From the NCBI RefSeq assembly GCF_024519315.1, contig NZ_JANIIC010000050.1, positions 28,077 through 92,076 on the forward strand: a stretch of DNA of 64,000 nt, given 5' to 3'. Positions 26,173 to 35,474 of the stretch are shown piece by piece. Source of the DNA: Streptomyces malaysiensis subsp. samsunensis (GTDB lineage: Bacteria > Actinomycetota > Actinomycetes > Streptomycetales > Streptomycetaceae). A program made the translations under genes and the position numbers. The notes below the pieces were generated by a model. That model ran no database searches. It had not been told where the DNA came from and was given only the letters and a program-made list of their open reading frames with translations. How positions within the stretch are numbered: the stretch's first letter is position 1; the number at the start of each line of letters is the position of its first letter.

Positions 26173-26793
26173 ATGGGTGTTCAGCGCCAGGCCCCACGAC
26201 GCCGAATGGAGCCGGACGCCCGGCGCGCCGAAATCCTCGGCGTCGCACGCAGGCTCTTCGGGACCAACAGCTACACCGCGGTGTCCATCTCGGACATCGC
26301 GGCCGAGGCCGGCGTGGCCCGTGCTCTGGTCAACCACTACTTCGGCAGCAAGCGGCAGCTCTATCTGGAGGTGGTGCGGCAGATGATGGTCGTCCCGGCC
26401 TCCGTCTCGGAGCGACTGCCCCCGACCAACGCCGAGGAGCGAGTGTCGATCTGCGTCGACCGGTGGCTCGAAGTCGTGGAGCGCAACCGGGACATGTGGC
26501 TGTCCGCGATCGGCCCGGAGGCGCTCAGCAACGACCCGGAGATCGACCAGATCATGCTCGAGGCCGACGAGATCGCCACCGACCGCGTCCTGGAGGCCGT
26601 GATGATGGCCGACGTCGTCGAGGGCCGCCAGAAGCTCCGGGCGATGATCCGCGCCCACAGCGGCATGCTCAAGGCCGCCTCCCGCGAATGGCTGGTGCGC
26701 GGCGCCCTCAGCCGCAGCGATCTGCACGTGATGCTCACACGCACCGTGCTCCACCTTGTCCACACGGTCTTCCCCGCCGTACGGGACGACTGA
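26173..26793 (+). CDS. TetR-family regulator of the beta-oxidation genes
   Basis: A 206-residue repressor-type protein. The DNA-binding domain covers residues ~13-60 (RRAEILGVARRLFGTNSYTAVSISDIAAEAGVARALVNHYFGSKRQLYLEVV); the rest is a helical ligand domain, possibly acyl-CoA-responsive. It sits between the acyl-CoA ligase and dehydrogenase genes with 35-40 base gaps, as is usual for local regulators such as FadR/KstR-like proteins. The palindrome at 24128-24144 is its best candidate operator. Start chosen at ATG 26173 after GGAGGG. Confidence 0.87.
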   Translation: MGVQRQAPRRRMEPDARRAEILGVARRLFGTNSYTAVSISDIAAEAGVARALVNHYFGSKRQLYLEVVRQMMVVPASVSERLPPTNAEERVSICVDRWLEVVERNRDMWLSAIGPEALSNDPEIDQIMLEADEIATDRVLEAVMMADVVEGRQKLRAMIRAHSGMLKAASREWLVRGALSRSDLHVMLTRTVLHLVHTVFPAVRDD

Positions 26794-26832
26794 GAACGCC
26801 TTACCGACCCTGCCCGAGCAGAGAGGCACATC

Positions 26833-27975
26833 ATGCCCCGAACCCTGTCGGACGAACGTCGCGACCTGACCAAGGCGATAGCCGACTTCTGCCGCCGCGA
26901 GTGCGGTACGAAGGAGCAACGGGACAAGCTGACGGCCAACGGCCAGGAACAGCACAATCAAAAGCTCTACGGGAAGATGGCCGAGCTGGGCTGGCTGGGC
27001 ATCGCCGTCCCGGAGGAGTACGGCGGCGCGGGCCTGGGCATGACGGACCTCTGCCTGTTCCTTCAGGAGACCTCCTACGGACTGGCTCCCATCAGCGGTT
27101 TCGGCACCACGATCATCGCCGCCGCGGCATACGAGAAGTTCGGCACCGAGGAGCAGAAGCGCACCGTTCTCGAAGGCGTGGTCAATGGCCGGGTCGAGGC
27201 CATCTCGATGTCCGAGCCGGGCGCCGGATCGGACGTGGGCGCCCTTTCCTGCCGCGCGGAGCGCGTGGACGGCGGCTACGTTATCAACGGACAGAAAACC
27301 TGGTGCTCCAACGCACACTTCGCCGACCACATCCTGCTGATCGCCCGCACGGCACATGGGCAGTCGAAACATGAGGGGCTCACCCAGTTCATGGTGCCGG
27401 CAGACGCCGACGGCCTCCAGATCAGGGGTATCGACACCATGGGCGGGCGGGACGTCAACGACCTCTACTTCACCGACTGCTTCGTAGCGGACTCCGCCGT
27501 CGTCGGTGTGCCCGACCGTGCGTGGACACAGCTGATGGCCGGGCTGAACCTGGAACGGATGATCCTCGCCGCGATGATGCTGGGCGTGGCCCAGCGGGCG
27601 TTCGAAGACACCCTCACGTATGTGCGGCAGCGCGAACAGTTCGGCCGCCCGATCGGCTCGTTCCAGGCTCTCAAGCACCGGATCGCGGACATGGCCACCG
27701 AGCTCGAATGTGCCCAACTGCTCCTGGACGACGTCGCCGCCGCGATCGACGCCGAGCCCGGCCGCGTGTTCGCCCGCGAGGCGTCCATGGCGAAGCTCAA
27801 GTGCACCGAACTCGCCAAGCACGTGACCCTGGAGGGCATGCAGATGATGGGCGGCTACGGGTACGCCACGGAATACGGCATGGAAGCCCTGCTGCGGTCG
27901 ACCGTGGTGTCCACGGTGTACGGCGGGACGAGCGAGATCCAGCGAGACATCATCGGCAAGACCTACGGCCTCTAG
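26833..27975 (+). CDS. Acyl-CoA dehydrogenase
   Basis: FAD-dependent dehydrogenase of 380 residues carrying out the first beta-oxidation step. Visible are WLGIAVPEEYGGAGLGMTD, ISMSEPGAGSDVGAL (flavin/substrate loop), GQKTWCSNAHFADHILLIART, GMQMMGGYGYATEYGMEALLRS and the C-terminal YGGTSEIQRDIIG. The Glu of the MCAD-type YEG motif is replaced by Gly here, so the catalytic base is expected elsewhere, as in many bacterial homologues. Third gene of the ligase-TetR-dehydrogenase operon. Chain-length or branch preference cannot be read from sequence. Confidence 0.92.
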   Translation: MPRTLSDERRDLTKAIADFCRRECGTKEQRDKLTANGQEQHNQKLYGKMAELGWLGIAVPEEYGGAGLGMTDLCLFLQETSYGLAPISGFGTTIIAAAAYEKFGTEEQKRTVLEGVVNGRVEAISMSEPGAGSDVGALSCRAERVDGGYVINGQKTWCSNAHFADHILLIARTAHGQSKHEGLTQFMVPADADGLQIRGIDTMGGRDVNDLYFTDCFVADSAVVGVPDRAWTQLMAGLNLERMILAAMMLGVAQRAFEDTLTYVRQREQFGRPIGSFQALKHRIADMATELECAQLLLDDVAAAIDAEPGRVFAREASMAKLKCTELAKHVTLEGMQMMGGYGYATEYGMEALLRSTVVSTVYGGTSEIQRDIIGKTYGL

Positions 27976-28136
27976 GCGGTCACGATGCCGACCACACGTT
28001 CCCATCACGGCGTTGGGCACGCCGCATCGGTCCCGGTCCGTACGTCCTCCACGCGAGCGACGCGGCCCCCGGAAAGGGGAGCCCGATAGGTTGTATTTTC
28101 ACCGGGGCAGCACCGAGACCGGAAAGGCCCAACGTC

Positions 28137-28934
28137 ATGGCGTGGAGCACGCGGCAACTCGCCGATCTCGCCGATACCACCGTCAAAACGGTGCGTTACT
28201 ACCACCGGATCGGCCTGCTCGACGAACCCGCACGCACCTCGAACGGCTACAAGCAGTACAAGCCGGCTCATCTCGTGCGTTTGCTTCAGATCAAGCGGAT
28301 GAGCCACCTCGGTGTTTCCCTCGCGCAGATCGGCGCGATGGGACGAGCGGGGGCAAAACCCGACGAGGCCATCCGTATCCTGGACGCCGAACTGGCGGAC
28401 ACCATCGACCGCCTGCGACGGATACGCGCTGAGCTGGCCGTCATCCTCGAGCACCAGGCGCCGCTCGACACTCCGCCGCCGTTCGGTCCCGTCGCCGATG
28501 AGCTGGGCGAGCGAGGCCATGCCCTGGTCACCGTCCTCTCGCAGGTGTTCGACGAAGACGCCCTCGATGATCTGCGCGAGCTCATCTCGGAACGCGACGA
28601 CTACGAGGACGATTTCGAAGCCCTCCCCGAGGACGCGGACGACGCGACGATCGACGAACTGGCCGGGCGTCTGGCCGTGGCGATCCGCGCCCATCAGGAC
28701 CGATTCCCGTGGCTGAGCGACCCGGGCAGTGCCGCACCACGAGGCAAGCGGTTCGCCGAGGCCGTGATGGGCCCCGCCTTCGCCGAACTCTTCAACCGGG
28801 CCCAGCTCAAGGCCCTCGCCCGGGCCCACGCGCTCAACCAGGAGTTCAGGTCCGCGGCAGGCACCGCGGCGACGCTGGGCAGGCCGATCCGTGATGTCGG
28901 ACGCCCCCTCGAAGACGCCACCGAGCACCGCTGA
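28137..28934 (+). CDS. MerR-family transcriptional regulator
   Basis: A 265-residue activator-type protein with an N-terminal winged helix (STRQLADLADTTVKTVRYYHRIGLLDEPARTSNGYKQYKPAHLVRLLQIKRM) and dimerising coiled coil (TIDRLRRIRAELAVILEHQ). The large C-terminal region is acidic and helical, resembling TipA-like drug-binding regulators more than metal-sensing MerR; no Cys pair is present. ATG 28137 is chosen since the HTH begins immediately. A MerR-style dyad upstream of the next gene makes that secreted hydrolase its likely target. Confidence 0.85.
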   Translation: MAWSTRQLADLADTTVKTVRYYHRIGLLDEPARTSNGYKQYKPAHLVRLLQIKRMSHLGVSLAQIGAMGRAGAKPDEAIRILDAELADTIDRLRRIRAELAVILEHQAPLDTPPPFGPVADELGERGHALVTVLSQVFDEDALDDLRELISERDDYEDDFEALPEDADDATIDELAGRLAVAIRAHQDRFPWLSDPGSAAPRGKRFAEAVMGPAFAELFNRAQLKALARAHALNQEFRSAAGTAATLGRPIRDVGRPLEDATEHR

Positions 28935-28961
28935 GGCTGATGTTCCGGCAGAACGACCACA

Positions 28962-29057
28962 CCGAATGTGATCTCTACGCTCGTCCGGCTTGACCTGGCC
29001 CCAAGGGCAGGGGGTGCCCTGGATGACGCCAGGAAGCACATCGCCGATCACATTCGG
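28962..29057. promoter_or_regulatory. Nested dyads upstream of the secreted hydrolase (probable MerR operator)
   Basis: A 12-base inverted repeat (CCGAATGTGATC at 28962-28973, GATCACATTCGG at 29046-29057) encloses a tighter dyad AGGGCA-GGGGG-TGCCCT at 29004-29020, just after TTGACC at 28990. The inner dyad next to a -35-like box is typical of MerR-controlled promoters; the outer repeat ends at the ribosome site and may fold in mRNA. Confidence 0.4.
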
Positions 29058-29067
29058 AGGAACGTAC

Positions 29068-30603
29068 ATGGACCGTAGGCACAGGGTGGGCCGGGGTCTG
29101 GCCCTGACAGTCGCGATCGGCCTCGCCGGGTCGCTGGCGTCGGCCCCGCCCGCCGCCGCCGATCGGGACGACGTAGGTCAAGTGGAGTGGGGTGCCTGTC
29201 CGGACGACGTCACGGCCAAGGCGCCGGATCTGAATGTGCAGTGCGGGACCGTGAGAGTGCCGCTGGACTACAACGACCCGGACGGCACACAGATCGACCT
29301 CATGGTGTCGCGGCTGGCGAGTGAGAACCCGCACAAGCGGCGCGGTGTGCTGCTGCTGAACCCGGGCGGTCCGGGCGGGTCCGCGCTGACGATGCCGGCC
29401 GAGCTGGCCGACCTGGGCATCCCGTCAAAGGTCCTCGACACCTATGACCTGATCGGCATGGACACCCGCGGCTTCGGACATTCGGCGCCGATCGACTGCG
29501 GGTTCACCGTCGGCCAGGACTACATCGGCAATGTCCCGCCGTACGCCGTGGACAACGCGGCGGTGGTCGAGCAGGCCGAGATCGCCAAGGGCGTCGCCGA
29601 GCAGTGCGCGGCCCATGACACCGACGGCCGCATGGCCCACATCACGACCGCCAACACGGCGCGGGACCTGGACCGGATCCGGGCCGCGCTCGGCGAGAAG
29701 AAGGCCAGCTACTTCGGCCTCTCGTACGGATCGGCGCTGGGCGCCGCGTACGCCTCGATGTTCCCGGACACCACCGACCGAGTGCTCATCGACAGCAACC
29801 TCGGTGACACGGCCCTGGACCGCGCCGGTCTCCGTCGGTACGCGCTGGGCATGGAGGAGACCTTTCCCGACTTCGCGAAGTGGACGGCGGCACGGAACTC
29901 CGCGTACGGGCTCGGACGGACTCCGGAGGAAGTGCGCGAGACGTACTTCTCGCTTGCCGAACGGCTCGACGAGAAGCCGGTCTTCGGTATCGATGGCCGT
30001 CAGTTCCGGTTCACCACCTTCGGTGGTCTCTACGCCAAGCGGACGTACGGCCGGACGGCGCAGCTCTGGGAAGCGATCAAGGACGCCGACGAGACCGCGG
30101 TCAAAAGGGCGGCCAAAAGGCTGATGACAGAGACCCGCGGCGTACCGGCGGCGACCGCCGAGGGAGCGTCGTACTCCAACTCATGGTCCGTCTTCCTCAC
30201 GGTGACCTGCAACGACGTGGAGTGGCCCAGCGATGTCCGGGCGTACCAGCACAGCGTCGCCGCGGACCGCGAGAAGTATCCGCTGTTCGGTGCGGCGGCG
30301 GCCAACATTCTGCCGTGTGCGTTCTGGCCGCACGCGCCGTCCGAGCCGCAGGTCAAGATCAACGATGATGGGCCGACGAACATCCTGATCACGCAGAATC
30401 GGCACGACCCGGTCACGCCGCTGCTCGGTGGACAGCTGTTCCGGAAGAAGTTCGCCGATCGCTCACGTCTGGTGACCGCGGACGGAAGCGGTCACGGTGT
30501 CTACGTCTACGGCGGCAACGCGTGTGCGCTGAACGTGGGCACGGCATGGCTGGCCGACGGAGTGATGCCGGAGAAGGACGTCACGTGCCGGGCGTCGGGC
30601 TGA
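29068..30603 (+). CDS. Secreted alpha/beta-hydrolase, tripeptidyl-aminopeptidase type
   Basis: Exported serine hydrolase of 511 residues related to SlpD/SlpE and tripeptidyl aminopeptidases of Streptomyces, which trim peptides from protein N-termini. A signal peptide (HRVGRGLALTVAIGLAGSLASAPPAAA) follows the ATG at 29068, preceded by GGAGGAA. The nucleophile is in YFGLSYGSALGAAYA, the acidic residue in NRHDPVTP and the His in GSGHGVYVY; LLLNPGGPGGSAL supplies the oxyanion region. Cysteines in the cap and C-terminus likely form disulfides. The peptide substrate is unknown. The preceding MerR gene and dyads suggest inducible expression. Confidence 0.88.
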   Translation: MDRRHRVGRGLALTVAIGLAGSLASAPPAAADRDDVGQVEWGACPDDVTAKAPDLNVQCGTVRVPLDYNDPDGTQIDLMVSRLASENPHKRRGVLLLNPGGPGGSALTMPAELADLGIPSKVLDTYDLIGMDTRGFGHSAPIDCGFTVGQDYIGNVPPYAVDNAAVVEQAEIAKGVAEQCAAHDTDGRMAHITTANTARDLDRIRAALGEKKASYFGLSYGSALGAAYASMFPDTTDRVLIDSNLGDTALDRAGLRRYALGMEETFPDFAKWTAARNSAYGLGRTPEEVRETYFSLAERLDEKPVFGIDGRQFRFTTFGGLYAKRTYGRTAQLWEAIKDADETAVKRAAKRLMTETRGVPAATAEGASYSNSWSVFLTVTCNDVEWPSDVRAYQHSVAADREKYPLFGAAAANILPCAFWPHAPSEPQVKINDDGPTNILITQNRHDPVTPLLGGQLFRKKFADRSRLVTADGSGHGVYVYGGNACALNVGTAWLADGVMPEKDVTCRASG

Positions 30604-30622
30604 ACCTCGGCCGCGAAGGTCG

Positions 30623-30647
30623 GCCGCCGCGGGCCTTGCCCGGCGGC
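30623..30647 (+). terminator. GC-rich hairpin after the secreted hydrolase
   Basis: GCCGCCGCGGGC pairs with GCCCGGCGGC around CTT, with one bulge, 20 bases past the stop codon. It lacks a T-run, as is common for Streptomyces terminators. Confidence 0.4.
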
Positions 30648-30771
30648 GAGGCGCGGTTCGGCCAGAAGGTCACCGGCGGCGGTTTCCAAGCGGCCGCCCC
30701 GGCGGTGGAGACCGCGGCGCCTAGACTGGGGAGCCTTGTGAACGGGTGGTTCCGGGCGACGGAGGTCGGCG

Positions 30772-31140
30772 ATGGCGAAGGGCGACGTGCACGAGTTTGA
30801 AGATCCTTCTGCCGATGTCCTCGCCGAGGCGGCGGCGGCCTTCGGACTGCTGGCATCGGCGGCGCGGCTGCGCATCATGTGGGCCCTCGCCCAGGGGGAG
30901 AGCGATGTGACGCACCTCGCCGACCGGGTGGGCGGGGCGCTGCCCGCGATCAGTCAGCATCTGACCAAGCTCAAGCTGGCGGGGCTCGTCCGCTCGCGGC
31001 GGGAAGGCCGCCGCCAGGTGTACTTCGTCGATGACCCCGACGTCGTCACCGTGGTGCGTCTCATGGTCGGCCAGCTCGCCGACCGCGCGCGGAACGAGGC
31101 CACGGCGCCGGTGCGTCTGGTGCACGAAACCGGTGCCTGA
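30772..31140 (+). CDS. ArsR/SmtB-family regulator
   Basis: A 122-residue winged-helix repressor: FGLLASAARLRIMWALAQGESDVTHLADRVGGALPAISQHLTKLKLAGLVRSRREGRRQVYFVDD covers the fold. The last helix contains DDPDVVTVVRLMVGQLADR and a following Glu and His (NEATAPVRLVHE), compatible with the C-terminal-helix metal site of NmtR/CzrA relatives. Cys residues are absent, which argues against arsenic sensing. It is in the same frame as, and 87 bases before, a broken magnesium-type P-ATPase, a common regulator-transporter pairing. Confidence 0.85.
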   Translation: MAKGDVHEFEDPSADVLAEAAAAFGLLASAARLRIMWALAQGESDVTHLADRVGGALPAISQHLTKLKLAGLVRSRREGRRQVYFVDDPDVVTVVRLMVGQLADRARNEATAPVRLVHETGA

Positions 31141-31227
31141 GCGGGCCGTGGCCGCGGGGGCGGCCCCTCGACCGCCGCGGCACCGTCCCCGGGAAGCGAC
31201 GGGAGCGCGGCGCCGACCGCGCTGCAA

Positions 31228-33560
31228 GTGCTGCGCGCCCTCGGCAGCGGGCCGCGCGGGCTGACCGAGGGGGCGGCGGAGGACCGTCTGGCCCGCTTCG
31301 GCGAAAACGTCCTGCCCACTCAGCGCGTCACTCCCTGGCCCCGGCGGCTGCTGCTGGGCCTGCGCGATCCGTTCACCGCGGTGCTGCTGGTGCTCGGTCT
31401 GGTGTCGGCGGCGGTGGCGTCCTGGGCGACCGCGGCCGTGATCACCTTCCTCGTGGTGGTCAGCTGCGGGCTGCGTATATCCGGCGAGCTGCGGGCCGAC
31501 CGGTCCATGGCCCAGCTGCGCGAGCTGGTCGCCACCACGGCGAGCGTGCTGCGCCGGGCCGACTCACGGGACGCCGCTCCGGTGGTGCGCGAGATCCCGG
31601 TCGACCAGCTGGTGCCGGGCGATGTGATCAGTCTCGGTCCCGGGGATCTGGTGCCCGCGGACGTACGTCTGCTGCGCGCCAGTGGCCTACGGGTGCACCA
31701 GGCGGCGCTCACCGGGGAGTCGCAGCCCGTCGACAAGTACGCGGTCGACGTGCCCGACGCCCGGTACGGCCGGGGCGTGTTCGGGCAGCCGCACCTGTGT
31801 TTCCAGGGCAGCAGCGTGGCGTCGGGCAGTGGCACGGCCGTTGTGGAGGCGACCGGGGCGCGTACGGAGTTCGCGAGCACGCACACGGGGGGCCGGCGGC
31901 GCGGCCCCAGCGCCTTCGACCGTTCGGTGCACGGCGTCTCGTGGATTCTGGTCCGCTTCATGCTGCTGACCCCGCCACTGGTCCTCATGGCCAACGCCGC
32001 CGTGGACGGACGCGGCCTGGAGACCCTGCCGTTCGCGGTGGCGGGGCGGTCGCGCTGACCCCCGAGATGCTGCCGGTCGTCGTCACGACCTGTCTCGCCC
32101 GCGGCGCCGCGCTCCTCGCCCGCACCCACGGGGTGATCGTCAAACGCCTGCCCGCGCTGCACGACCTGGGCGCCATGGACGTGCTGTGTCTGGACAAGAC
32201 CGGCACCCTCACCGAGGACCGGCCCGTGGTGCACCGGGCCCTGGACGCGGACGGCCAGGACGACGCCGAGGTGCTGCGCTGGGCCGCCGTCAACGCATGG
32301 TGGACTCTGCAACTCGCCGACCTGCCCGTGCCCGACATGCTGGACGAGGCGCTGCTCGATGCCGTCGACGAGGCGTAGGCCATGGCCTACGAGCCGGTGG
32401 CGGCGCTGCCGTTCGATCCGGTACGCCGCCTGGCCACCGCCGTCGTCAGCACCCCGGGCCGCCTCGGCACCCACACCCTCGTCGTCAAGGGTGCCGTCGA
32501 GGCCGTCCTGGAACGGTGTGCCCTCAGCGAAGAGGAGCGGGCGAGGCTGCACTCGCTCGCCGACCGCCGGGCCGCCGACGGTTTGCGCCTGCTGGCGGTC
32601 GCCACCGCCGAGCGCGCCGCACACCACCGCGCCTACACCCACGCCGATGAGCGCGGTCTCGCCTTCCGGGGATTCGTGACGCTGCGGGACGAGGTCACCG
32701 ACACCGCGGCCACCGCCCTGCGCGACCTCGCCGACCGCGGGGTGAGCGTGAAGATCCTCACCGGCGACCACCCGGGAACCGCCACCCGCGCCTGCCACGA
32801 TCTCGGCCTCGCGGTCGACGGCGTCCTGACCGCCGACCACGTCGACTCGCTCACCGACGCCGAACTGGCCGCCGCCGCACGCCGTACCACCGTCTTCGCC
32901 CGCTGCTCGCCCGACCACAAGGCCCGCGTCGTCACCGCCCTGCGCGCCGATGGGCACACGGCCGGCTTCCTCGGCGACGGCGCCAACGACCTGCCCGCCC
33001 TGCGCGCCGCCGACATCGGCATCTGCCCGCGCGACGCGGTGGCCGTGACCCGGGACGGCGCCGATGTGGTCCTCGCCGGACAGCGCAAACAGGACAACGG
33101 GGGTAAGGACCTCACGGCCATCGGCCGCGCCGTCACGGCGGGACGGCACGCCAGCGGCAACATCACGGCGTACCTGCGCATCGCCCTCTCCTCCAACCTC
33201 GGCAACGTCATCGCGATGCTCGCCGCGGGCGTGCTGCTGCCCTTCCTGCCGATGCTGCCCGCCCAGGTCCTGGTGCAGAACCTGTGCTTCGACGCCGCCC
33301 AGCTCGCCTTCGCCTACGACCGGCCCCACCCGGCCGCGCTGCGCCGTCCCGCCGTGCTGCGCCCGCGTGGCCTGCTGCGCTTCATCACCGGCTTCGGCGC
33401 CCTCAACGCCCTGGCCGACCTGGCCACTTTCGCCCTGCTCGCCCTCGCCGTGTACGGCCCCGGCAGCGACGACGAGGCGGTCTTCCACTCCGGCTGGTTC
33501 ACCGAGAACCTGCTCACCCAGGCGCTGGTCATGGTCCTGCTGCACACGGGCCGCCGCGGC
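31228..33560 (+). pseudogene. Broken P-type ATPase (MgtA-like magnesium transporter)
   Basis: The reading frames together spell an MgtA-class pump: IPVDQLVPGDVISLGPGDLVPADVR, AALTGES, LCLDKTGTLTEDR, FVTLRDEVTDTA, ILTGDHPGTA, FLGDGANDLPALRAADIGI, then membrane segments. It is broken three ways. A one-base frameshift lies in a G-run near 32043-32047, between FAV and the LTPEMLP motif; a TAG sits at 32376-32378; and the C-terminal two or three membrane helices are missing after about 33560, replaced by unrelated arginine-rich sequence up to 33839. One added G would repair the first lesion, so a sequencing error there is possible, but not for the rest. Confidence 0.75.
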
Positions 33561-33839
33561 GCCGGGGGCGAACTGAGCCCGGTGGGCCGGGCGGCCGCCG
33601 TCCGCCGCCGGGCGCGGGAGGCGTCCCGGCCCCGGTCGGTCGGCCGCGCCGGGGCGCGGCGCCTGGACGCCGTGTTCTTGCGGCTGTTGGTCATCCGTAC
33701 ACCCCTCGTGCGTCCGGCCCTGCACAGGGGACTGCCGGCCCCGACCTGTCTGCCGGGCCACGCCCCGGGCGGAGGCACGCGGAGGTACGACGAAATCGAG
33801 GGTGGAGGCGAGAAGGAGGCGACGTGCGCCGCACAAAGC

Positions 33840-34136
33840 TCATCGCCCTGCGGTGCGATCTTCTGGGACCGCGCGCGCCGAGGAGGTCTCGCCGGAGGCC
33901 GTCTGAATAACGCGACTCGAGGGCCGCTCGGCCTCGTCGGCGGCAGCGGACTCCGACGAGGCTTCGGCCGCCTGCCCGCCCTCCTCCTTCATGGCTTTGG
34001 TCTCACTCTTGAGGATGCGCAGGGACTTGCCCAGGGACCGAGCGGTGTCGGGCAGCCTCTTCGCCCCGAAGAGCAGGATGAACACAATCGCCACGATCAG
34101 CAGGTGCCAGGGTTCCAGTCCGTTGCGAAGCACCAC
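33840..34136 (-). CDS. tatA: Twin-arginine translocase subunit TatA/TatE-like
   Basis: A 98-residue single-span membrane protein. The N-terminal helix LEPWHLLIVAIVFILLFGAKRLPDTARSLGKSLRILKSETKAM is diagnostic: transmembrane segment, FGAKRLP hinge and amphipathic helix, followed by a charged, disordered tail. It assembles the pore for folded Tat substrates. The GTG at 34136 is preferred; the longer frame lacks homology. As an isolated copy away from tatC it may be an accessory TatA, useful in a region rich in Tat-exported proteins. Confidence 0.88.
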   Translation of the reverse strand: MVLRNGLEPWHLLIVAIVFILLFGAKRLPDTARSLGKSLRILKSETKAMKEEGGQAAEASSESAAADEAERPSSRVIQTASGETSSARAVPEDRTAGR

Positions 34137-34323
34137 ACTCACCTCGTTCCTCTTCGTCGGCCACCGGCACCGCCCCTTGGGATGCTTGCGACATTGCGCA
34201 ACTGCACAACCCGACCGCGCCTCCGACACCCACTCGGGCCATCCGTGTGCGAGAACCGCGCGGACAACTTCTACACTGCTGTAGATTTTCGCTCGACCCA
34301 GCGGCTCAACTCCGGAGGAGAAC

Positions 34324-34371
34324 GTGGGAGTTTCCCTGCCCAAGGGCGGCAATGTGTCGCCGAACGCCTGA
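34324..34371 (+). pseudogene. 15-codon remnant of a TerD-family gene
   Basis: A GGAGGAG ribosome site precedes a GTG whose frame reads MGVSLPKGGNVSPNA then stops. MGVSL.KGGNVSL is the hallmark N-terminus of TerD/TerE tellurite-resistance proteins, normally about 190 residues. The upstream dyad CTACACTGCTGTAG (about 34273-34286) may be its old promoter or operator. Nothing else recognisable lies in 34137-34460. Confidence 0.5.
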
Positions 34372-34460
34372 CGCCACCAGCCCCGCGCCCCGGGCGCCCC
34401 TCGGTGAGGCCGGGGGCACCAGACCCGTCAACGGCGCCACACCACGCCCAGAAGGCATCC

Positions 34461-35222
34461 ATGACCAGCCCTCCTCCCCTGCACCCCGACGACAGACCGG
34501 ACTTCGAACAGGCTCTGCGGAAGGCCCTGGAAACCCCCGAGATCGTGGCCGCTCCGGGCTCCGGAGGCACCGAGGGCGCGCAGGACCTCGTCAGACGGCT
34601 GCGCGACCGCGCGCACGAGCGGAGCGCCGAGATCACGGCAGCGGCGGCCGATGAGTACGCCGCCTACCGGCGGCTGCGCGAAAGCGGCGGCCCGGCAGCG
34701 GGCCCGCCTCGGACGCCGACGCCGGCATCGGCGCCCGGCGCGAAACACGGGCCGCTGGCCGCGGTGACCGTCCTCGTACCACTGGTGACCGCGGGGGCGA
34801 GCGTCGTCTTCCTCCTGCTCGGCTACTGCCTGAGACTCTCGGGCTCCCAGCGCGAACTCGCCGACACCCTCGTCAGCGCGGGCTGGATAGCGGCCGCCTG
34901 CGCCACGGCGGCTGGGCTGGCGGGCCTGATCGGCGTGCTGACCATCGCGGCGCGCCACCGCTCCTCCCCTCCGGAGGGCTCACCGCCCGCGGGGCCGAAC
35001 CCCCAAGAGGCACCGGCAGTGGCCCGGGCAAGGGATGTCTGGCGGCAAGCCCTGCTCCAGCGGGGAATGCTGCCGTTCCTCCGCGAACAGCTGGGCCATG
35101 AACCGGCCTCCGACCCCTCCCCCGACGACACATCGGACGGCCGCCGGCCGCGGCTGGGATTCAGCAGCCCGGACTTCGCCGGCCCCGACTTCACCGGTCC
35201 GGAAGCCCCCGGCAAGGAGTGA
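34461..35222 (+). CDS. Actinomycete membrane protein of unknown function with two helices
   Basis: The 253-residue product has an acidic, helical N-terminal third, a Pro/Ala linker, two membrane helices (LAAVTVLVPLVTAGASVVFLLL and GWIAAACATAAGLAGLIGVL) and a cytosolic tail ending in a repeated PDF.GPDFTGP motif. I do not recognise a named family; architecture resembles hypothetical Streptomyces membrane proteins that precede small companion ORFs. The frame is open far upstream (to 32382) but the ATG at 34461 begins the coherent protein. Confidence 0.65.
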   Translation: MTSPPPLHPDDRPDFEQALRKALETPEIVAAPGSGGTEGAQDLVRRLRDRAHERSAEITAAAADEYAAYRRLRESGGPAAGPPRTPTPASAPGAKHGPLAAVTVLVPLVTAGASVVFLLLGYCLRLSGSQRELADTLVSAGWIAAACATAAGLAGLIGVLTIAARHRSSPPEGSPPAGPNPQEAPAVARARDVWRQALLQRGMLPFLREQLGHEPASDPSPDDTSDGRRPRLGFSSPDFAGPDFTGPEAPGKE

Positions 35223-35233
35223 CACCCGTATGA

Positions 35234-35474
35234 CCGACCGGGGCGCGCGACAACAGCGGCCAAAGCCGGCGAGGATCCTCAGAACCCTTCGGCGGCCGCG
35301 CCAAGCACCGGAAGGCGGAGTGCCTCGGAGGGACTGCGCATCCGGGTCACCGGCCGACCGCGGGCGATTCAGGTCACTTACCCCTGCGACGCGGACGCCT
35401 CGCTCGGCGATGTGCGCGCGGAGGCGTTGTACATCTACCGCCGGGACCTCCCTCCGGCTTGCCGGCACCGGTGA
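35234..35474 (+). other. Possible small companion gene with a disrupted start
   Basis: One frame reads ...SEGLRIRVTGRPRAIQVTYP followed by CDADASLGDVRAEALYIYRR and ends at a TGA (35472-35474). It looks protein-coding but has no usable start. An ATG at 35230, seven bases after the membrane-protein stop, lies in a different frame, so the gene may be frameshifted near its beginning. From 35475 to 35681 I see nothing. Confidence 0.3.

Noticed and set aside
32382..35222. A single 946-codon open frame on the plus strand
   Set aside because: It joins the end of the broken P-ATPase, the shadow of tatA on the other strand and the start of a separate membrane protein. The lack of stops reflects high GC, not one gene.
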